Assembly (NCBI GenBank): GCA_016648135.1
Contig: JADDOH010001545.1
Coordinates: 357,665 to 421,664, forward strand
Length of the DNA: 64,000 nt
Origin: Agrypnia vestita
Lineage: Eukaryota; Arthropoda; Insecta; Trichoptera; Phryganeidae
Reading direction: 5' to 3'
The stretch's first letter is position 1, and each line of letters begins with the position of its first letter. The notes beneath the pieces are model-generated. The model worked only from the letters and a program-made list of their open reading frames with translations. It searched no databases and was not told the origin of the DNA. Positions 56,901-64,000 of this stretch are shown here, in pieces. The translations under genes and the position numbers were made by a program.

Positions 56901-57889
56901 CAAGCCCGTACCCCCCTTTTCTTTTAACGTGAGCAACCAACAATGTCGAAGAGTATATTTACCCGTACACAACTTTCACTTGAAATCAAACTATAATTTT
57001 CACTATATCCACTGGACACTCCAAGTCGACGGCAACTTTCACTCAAAAAAACAACCGACGCGGATTTCACGTCCCGTAGACGCTTCACACCAACTGCCTG
57101 ATTTCTGCTGTGTCTTGACATTTTAAACCCCCCCTAGCAGCCAAAGGTCCTAAGTCGTGTGTTTCCAGGATTTTCAATATCCTACTTTCCTTGAAACCTA
57201 AATCTTTGTTCCTAAGATTCAATTTGGCAAAAAAAAACCATATCTCCACTCGGATATGTCAGTTGATCCCACCTCCTGTTGCCGTCTCTGTCTCCATCCC
57301 TGTGCCTATTTGGGACGGACTCAGTGGCTTCGGACGAATTTGAACTCGCTTCACAAGCGCGATAATTAATTTTTAATATTTAATTTCTAAGTTCAGTCCA
57401 TATTGTCGTTTGATCAACCGTAACTACAATCTATCGGGTACTCCCCTAATCATAGTTGATGTTTCTTCATTATCTACCATTATTATGCCCCGTTCCCTCG
57501 TATTTCCACTCGTCTTTATCGGAAATTTAACGTTTCTTGGCCGCTATATCATGGGATCAATTTCCATATATTCACCACGTGCACACTGCATACCTAGATA
57601 TAACAATCATCCAAAGGTACTATACCTAATTTTAAATTAATTTTGGGCGATCTTTTCTCGTGGGTCATCCAATGAATCCTGTCTTTTTGGCCGCGACTCT
57701 CCGCGCACAGGGACGTATTAGCTCCCTCCGTTGCGGAATTTAAACATAATTTGTAACCATTTATTATTATTTTTATTGGCAGTAAGATTGATCCACAAAA
57801 TAACTATGTTACATAGACAGTGAATATTCTCGAACAATATAATACTGGAAGAGTACTATTCGCTATAACACAATAAACTATTAATGTAA
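56901..57889. other. Element interior; no gene seen
   Basis: Frames of 65 codons on both strands at 56924..57126 have no recognisable domain. Confidence 0.4.
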
Positions 57890-58170
57890 GTTAAATTAAA
57901 TTTTTAAATTCAGTGGAAGATTTTTAAGATCGTTTTGCTTTTAATTTTTTTCCCAAAACAAAATAAATAAACAAATAAATAAACACACAGATACACACTC
58001 ACACAACCCACTATTGGACATGTTTTTATTATTCTTTTATCGATTGTATGTATGTGTTTTCGCGTAATTGGCCCAAAACTCTGTGCATCAATTATTGTCT
58101 TTTCTTCAAAGATTGATTAATTATATGGCTGTAAGAAACCCAATAAATGAAAACAAATAAAACAAATAAG
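57890..58170 (+). mobile_element. LINE 3' end with (AAAT)n tail
   Basis: Close copy of 28240..28500, including CTATTGGACATG, GTAATTGGCCCAAAACTCTG and ATGGCTGTAAGAAA. Nested inside the LTR element, so younger than it or carried with it. Confidence 0.6.
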
Positions 58171-58875
58171 TAAATAAACCTCCAGTGCCGCAGGCAAGGC
58201 GTCGGATTAATTCAGTGCTCATTTATTGCCAAGGCACTGAACGCCTCCGCTGATAACTATATACCGCTCACCATGTTCTTAGAGGTGTGTTGAAAGATTG
58301 CTAGTATCTGTCGAATCGGTCTCAAGTAGTTGTCTGTATTTGTACGTTTATCATTGTTACATGCTCTTGCTATATCCGTTCCACTTCACATTATTGTTCC
58401 TCCCGTCTTCGAATTTCTATCACACTATGTTCTCCTATGTTTTTTGGTACTTATATGCTTGCTTTTTACTTGCATTTACTCCTATATATATTTGTTTCAT
58501 TTATCCATCCATCTATAAGATCCCCATACGCTTTATCCTTTTATTTCATGTGTATATGGGCCGCAAATTCATATTATTTTATTTACAATATTCTTATCTA
58601 GATACACTTGTTCCAATTATGTTTTGTGGTTATTACTACCAAACCCGGCGAAATCTGAGCTAGAATAGCCAATCGTATACACGTTACCCGTCCTGTTGAA
58701 ACTACGCTAACGTCGGACAGGTTTGTAGTGATTACATAGTTAATATATTGTATCTATATTCGAGTATATATTTTTTTCTTGTCGTGCCATTAATATGCTT
58801 ACACGTTATCGTTATCTCTTTCCTAACTGTATATACCGTCATTGCACAATTACCTATCTGTTGTAAAAGCCTGAA

Positions 58876-59195
58876 GAGCGTTAGTCTACAGATAAATATA
58901 ATAGAATTATAGTTAACTTCTCTACCCGCCTACGTTATTCGACTCCCGCGAAACGAAAATGAATCATTATTCGCTCCTCGATAGAGCGTCAGTCTACAGA
59001 TAAATATAATGGAATTATAGTTAAATTTCCTATCTGCCTACGTTATCCGACTCCCGCGAAACGAAAATGAATCACTATTCGCTTCTCGACAGAGCGTTAG
59101 TCTACAGATAAATATAATGGAATTATAGTTAACTTTCCTATCTGCCTACGTTATCCGATTCCCGCGAAACGAAAATAAATCATTATCCGCTCAGT
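58876..59195. repeat. 108-bp tandem repeat, three units
   Basis: Units start AGCG(T/C)(T/C)AGTCTACAGATAAA at 58876, 58984 and 59093 and share CCGACTCCCGCGAAACGAAAA. Confidence 0.92.
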
Positions 59196-60949
59196 TAAGG
59201 TCACCCCTCTGGTACATAGTGTACGTTTTATCCGTGCTTCACGGCCAATTCTTATAAATTATTTATGGGCGTTTTCCTCGCGCGATCCCCCGATTAGACC
59301 TGCCTTCCTTAGTTTTGCTCAATATTCTGCCTCTCTGTTGCACGGGGATCCACTCGAGATCACGATTAATGACATTTAAGCGGTTTCAAAACCACAGCAA
59401 AAAAGGCCATAATTCAGAAACCTCGTGGAACTGTCAATATCATCGTCACCTTAGAGTAGACGTTAATCGGTTTTTTAACGGCTTAAACTGCAATAAACGC
59501 GACCTAAATCTACGAAAGCCGTGTTCAGTATTTTTTTTGGGAAGCACATGTGGACCGCTCGGACCGCGCCGATCGTCAACCATTTGTACCAAACGCGGCT
59601 TTACCACCAGATTAATATGTTTTATAAGAATTGAATATTAACTGCTCGTAACCTATATCCGATCAATCGCTACTAACTCCCTCCCAATACTAGCGTTTCA
59701 TCATTCCCAAATTTTTGTAGCTCCAATACTACGGCCAGTTTAGCTCAATTTTTCCCCGCGTAGCATTTAAATCATCTTAGAGTTCAAAATAAAAATAATA
59801 TAATAAAAAAAATCTATAGAAACAGGTGATTCATCACATGCCCCCCTATTGTTCCGTGTCAGGAGTCTTATTACGTCTAGGAATCAGTCACCTGGCGCGG
59901 AACAACACATAGGCCTAGGGTAACCGCTTTTAGTCTATCCATTTTCCCGATATTATCTGTGTCTCACGTCCCCCCCCCCCCTAGGTTCCTTAGTCTCTCC
60001 TCCCCCCCTAATCGCCTAGCCACCCCCCTAACTCCTTTAGCTCGTCGCCCGGCGTCGTACACAGCCCTTCAACCACACCTTCGTTTTCATGTTTCCGCGT
60101 GCCTCTAATTACACCTGCGAGATTGTCGCATGGGAACTTAAGGTCCTCCACTGTGGTGCTCGGTGCAAAATGGAAATACATTTATCTTAACCTAAGGAGC
60201 ACGCCCCCGCCCGCGTGCTTAGGTGGCCCACTACCATAGTGTGACAGGACCTCCCTCACAAAGGGCTCAAAGGCTGTGTGCAACCTCGCGCTTATGTCTA
60301 GCTTAAGTCTAGTCTAACACCCGCGCAACCGCTCCAGAATGAGGAAATTTACAATCGTCAGGGCGTACACTAGGTCGACATCGCTGCCGACCACCGCCCC
60401 TAGACTGCCCTGAGGCGTGCAACTTCCCAAAGACGGCTCGCAGATCGGGCTCCGCATCCCCTGCCTTCCTCGCCCCTTTCGGTGGGCCGGCTGTCCCCTC
60501 CACCTCCGTCCTCCTTTTCTCCCCCTCTTTGTCTCTTCCTCTCGTCTGTTGTCCATTCTTCGTGTTCTCTGTAATTCATTAATATTCTCTAGTTATTCCG
60601 TCACCTCTTTCCACAATTTAATCTACCCCCCTAGGCAAAAGACTCCCCCCTAACCAATATTCAACATTTAGTCGATACTAACTGATAACATCATACGCCC
60701 CCCCCCCCCTCATGATACGCCACCCCTAATGGATCGTTATTCGCCGCCCAGAATCGTGTTCGTAGCGATAACTCGTTATTCGAAACGATAATCGTAATTT
60801 TATCGACTGATGGTCACTTCCCGGCGTGTTCACGACGACCGATTGTTTGTAATACCGAATACCCATAGTTCATAATAATTTGTTGTAACGGATTGTTCGC
60901 TGGTTGAAACGTGAAATGACCACAAAACGTTATACGAAATTGCGTCGTA
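59196..60949. other. Element interior, GC-richer; no gene seen
   Basis: Contains C-runs (59970, 60000, 60700) and a CT-rich stretch. Overlapping frames at 60309..60653 on both strands lack any gag or other domain that I can name. Confidence 0.4.
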
Positions 60950-61320
60950 GCAACATGTACGTAATACGAGACGTCCGCATTTGAAAGGTCCGTTGTAGCG
61001 AGCTGTTCGTTAACCGAGACGCGTAGTGCTCGACGATCGTTGCGCGAGGAATTCGTTATAATGAAACACACGTAATACGAGATGTTCGTGACCCTAACGG
61101 TCCGCTGTACGAATCGTTCGTTGTGGCGAGTTGTTCGCTAACCGAAACGCACAGTGTCCGATGATCCCTGATCGAGAAGTTCGTTGTAGTGAGTCATACG
61201 CAATACGAGGCGTCCGCAGTCCTAAAAGTTCGTAATGCAAACCGTTTGCCGCGGCGAATCGTTCATTAATCATAGCGTTCACCGTCGTGAGCAAGACGTG
61301 GAGCATTCGTTGTTGTGAAT
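60950..61320. repeat. Degenerate CG-rich tandem repeat of about 115-130 bp
   Basis: Three units start near 60958, 61070 and 61199 with CG.AATACGAG.CGTCCGCA, then GTTCGTTGT.GCGA and GTTCG.TAACCGA.ACGC. The repeats start about 250 bp inside the 5' LTR on the minus-strand reading, where a leader would be. Confidence 0.65.
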
Positions 61321-61549
61321 CGTACGACGCGCAAGATACTTCGGATACACTATTATTCTTTCCTAACTTTCTAGCTGTTTCTAATCTAATAGTATTAACT
61401 GTAATTATTTAAATACTAAAATGTCCGTTAACTATACACTCTTTTTTTTTTGAAATTGTAATAATCTTTTCTCTTTTATACCTAATCTAACATGTAAATT
61501 GCACCTATTTTCCATCAACATTCATGTCCCTTCATACTGTATGCCCAGG

Positions 61550-61567
61550 CTCCTGGTCGCGGCGCCA
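61550..61567 (-). other. Primer-binding-site-like sequence
   Basis: TGGCGCCGCGACCAGGAG two bases inside the right LTR on the minus strand. TGG plus a GC-rich acceptor-like stretch is what a tRNA 3' end complement should be; I could not match it to a specific tRNA. Confidence 0.5.
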
Positions 61568-61569
61568 TT

Positions 61570-64000
61570 TGTGATGGCTCCTCTTCTTCGCCTTTCAGCT
61601 CGATCCTACTCCTAACTGAGTTTACGCCTTGTTAGAGGCAAACAAGCTATCTATCTACGTCGGGTGAAGGCTCTACGGTTTTTAACGTAGTATTTCCAAA
61701 CACCCTCGCTTTATTCAAGACCTCCCCAGTTCACGTTGTGTAATTTTTTGTTTCGAACTATAGGGGATGAATTGGTTTTGTGGTAACCCTATCGCAAGCT
61801 AAACTTAAATTAAATACTGGGGTATGAAGTTCGTGAATGTTCATGGAAAACGCAAACAAAACTACCTAGCACGTCAATTAAGCCCTACGGTGCAATTGCT
61901 AAACATACTATGTTCCGTGGCCCTATATTATTTACCTATCATTCCTACGGACTGAAACCACTGCATCTGGTGTAGCTGCGCTTCCAGAGTGCGCGATCCT
62001 CTGCTTCCATGCCCTCTCCGCTCGATCCCCCATTGTCCTACCTGTATGGGATCGACCGCCATCCACTGGAAAGGTTAGTGACGTGCCGTTATCACATGCG
62101 CATGCACATATAGAGTACATAGATCCTCTGAAAGCCCTCGAGTCCTTCGTAGCCGCTCCTATGGATGATTCCGTCTTCGACGCCCTCGCTGATTAATAAT
62201 TTTATCTTCCGCCGTTATCTCGCTGTGCTTATTCCCTACGATCTTTTATATTTACTCTGCATTATCTTTATATCAATTACATTGTTACGTTTATTTACTA
62301 GCCGGCCTAAGTTCCGTCACCTGTATCTGGCCCTATGTCTCATTCTAGTGGTACGTTGGGTTCTAATGGATAAGGGGTTTGTAGAAGGTATGTGTAAATG
62401 TATGTGTACGCGGAAAATGTGGTTGCTTTAAATTCGGCCCCTCCATACCCAAAGGCTCATCGGTGACTGATCCCATCTTCCTTCTCCCGACACGAGTTCC
62501 GGATACGTTGACCTGAGCCTGGATGCGCCTTTTCATGTTGGGCCTCTTCTGTGCAAAGTACCGCACCATCCCTCGCGTCAGTGTCTGGCGTCCGGGCTCA
62601 GAGCCAGTTTGCCCCCCGAATTCCAACTCCTCCAGGTTAAACTAAGTTAAACTACGGTATATATACTGAAGCTACTGTAAAGATGGTCCCGGGCCACCTG
62701 TCAAGTCAAAAATATGCGAGTGGGGAGGGGGAGTTTCCTAGGCTCCCCAACCCTCGCCTGTGAGCAACTGCAGCCCATTGGCCATTCGCGACACTACAGT
62801 GACTGCAACCACCCTCCCAGGTAGTACTTATTATAATCTGATATGCATCAATACGTTCAATCCATTCCAGACGAGGGAAGACATCCGCACGGGTGTTGTG
62901 CCACCCGTGAAGAGCCCCCTCATACACTACGTACGAATAGATACATACTAATAAAATATAATATACATACATATACTTACATATACAATACATAAATAAA
63001 TACTTGTAATGGTTGGTTGCCATGTGGTTTCACGAGGCCATGACCCCTCGTATTAGTAGATGGAAAGGTGGATCTGGACAGTAGGGATATGCCTAGCCCC
63101 TGGCCAGGGATGTCGGTGTATTTTCTCCAAATGGTGTACAGCTAGAATCCTGCCATCGATGATGATGGGATCTGCCTAATTATCTCCGACTGATGTGTAA
63201 CTGGAACCCTGCCATCACTGATGAAGATGATGATGTCACTTTCGAAACGTCACCTGATGACATTTAGCTGAACCGCCGCTAATGATGGTGATGATACTAT
63301 CGTAACGACTCCTGACGATATATAGCTGAAACACCGCTAATGATGATGATGATGATGATGATGCTATCGAAACGCCCGCTGACTATATATAACTGGGACA
63401 CTGCTAGTGATGATGATGATGATGATACTATTGAAACACCTCCTGACTATATGTAACTGGGACACTGCTAACGATGATGTTGATGAAGATACTATCGCAA
63501 CGCCTCCTGACTATATACAACTGGGACGCTGCTAACGATGATGTTGATGATGATACTATCGAAACGCCTCCTGACTACATACAACTGGGACGCTGCTAAT
63601 GATGGTGATGATGATGATGCTATTGAAACGTCTCCTGACAATATATAACTGGGACACTGCTAATGATGATGATGTTGATGATACTATCGAAACGCCTCCT
63701 GACGATATAAAGCTGAACCACCGCTAGTGATGACGATGATGATGATGATACTATCGCAACGCCTCCCGACGATATATATCTGGAACACCGCTAGTGATGA
63801 TGATGATACTATCAGAACGCCTCCTGACTATATGTGACTGGAACACCGCTAATGAAGATGATGATGATGATACTATTGAAACGTCTCCTGACGATATACA
63901 ACTGGGACACTGCTAATGATGGTGATGATACTATCGGAACGCCTCCTGACTATATATGACTGGAACACCGCTAATGAAGATGATGATGATGATACTATTG
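61570..64000 (-). repeat. Right (5') long terminal repeat, incomplete
   Basis: At least 2431 bp, cut by the window end inside its minisatellite. Confidence 0.65.
63170..64000 (+). repeat. GATGATG / GAAACG minisatellite (right LTR)
   Basis: Same array in the other LTR, with different unit order and number, so it has changed since the LTRs were identical. Continues past the window. Confidence 0.85.

Larger units (their letters stand above)
48635..64000 (-). mobile_element. Non-coding LTR retroelement (LARD-like), runs off the window
   Basis: Two long direct repeats start TGTGATGG at 48635 and 61570, 12,935 bp apart. On the minus strand the repeat ends in ..CCATCACA, two bases later follows TGGCGCCGCGACCAGGAG, which looks like a tRNA primer-binding site. 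So the element would read leftwards, 5' LTR beyond 61570 and 3' LTR at 48635. The interior (about 51.7..61.57 kb) has no frame resembling gag, protease, RT or integrase. Large retrotransposon derivatives are the known class that fits. The far LTR end and the target duplication lie outside the window. Confidence 0.6.

Noticed and set aside
60309..60653. gag remnant of the LTR element
   Set aside because: Frames are open on both strands in GC-rich sequence, with no CCHC knuckle or other gag feature.

Overview
The window is animal nuclear DNA, almost certainly from an insect: AT-rich, full of transposable elements, with spliced genes. I cannot name the species. The only host genes I can model are two related minus-strand genes of four exons each, GeneA (22614..26098) and GeneB (33383..40408). 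Both encode secreted proteins with the same layout: signal peptide, a histidine-rich domain of 11-residue repeats, an atypical 8-cysteine TIL-like module and a classical 10-cysteine TIL (trypsin inhibitor-like) domain. All coding introns are phase 1 with canonical GT/AG ends. Each gene has a short 5' UTR exon and a conserved TATA-like/initiator pair at the same spacing. They are tandem duplicates with about 7 kb of repeat-rich DNA between them, and probably act outside cells as protease inhibitors with a metal-binding histidine tail.

Nearly everything else is mobile or repetitive. 1-4200: palindromic MITEs, a Harbinger-like element with a MADF remnant, and a LINE copy in the inverted arrangement left by twin priming. 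4200-15200: AT-rich filler, MITEs, LINE 3' ends, a foldback, a SINE, and a Helitron nested in a MITE. 15207-21507: a nearly perfect 3.15-kb tandem duplication carrying a mariner deletion derivative. 21500-40400: the TIL gene pair with insertions in introns and between the genes. 40700-45600: a LINE interrupted by a duplicated segment, a Helitron and another LINE, then a LINE 3' end and a tRNA-derived SINE. 46300-48400: a palindromic MITE, a Tigger/pogo-like element and a hAT element. 48635-64000: what looks like a young non-coding LTR retroelement on the minus strand, with about 99% similar long terminal repeats, a primer-binding-site-like sequence, and an interior made largely of decayed tandem arrays.

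The most interesting signal is a set of hammerhead-ribozyme-like cores (CTGANGA, hairpin, GAAA, short palindrome, TH) at 6769, 9087, 9136, 23974, 27307 and 50282. The one at 23974 sits in a 228-bp insertion with a 12-bp target duplication inside an intron of GeneA, and the matching intron of GeneB keeps the empty site. This resembles the Penelope-associated hammerheads and small retrozyme-type elements known from animals. All motif, domain and repeat calls were made by eye.
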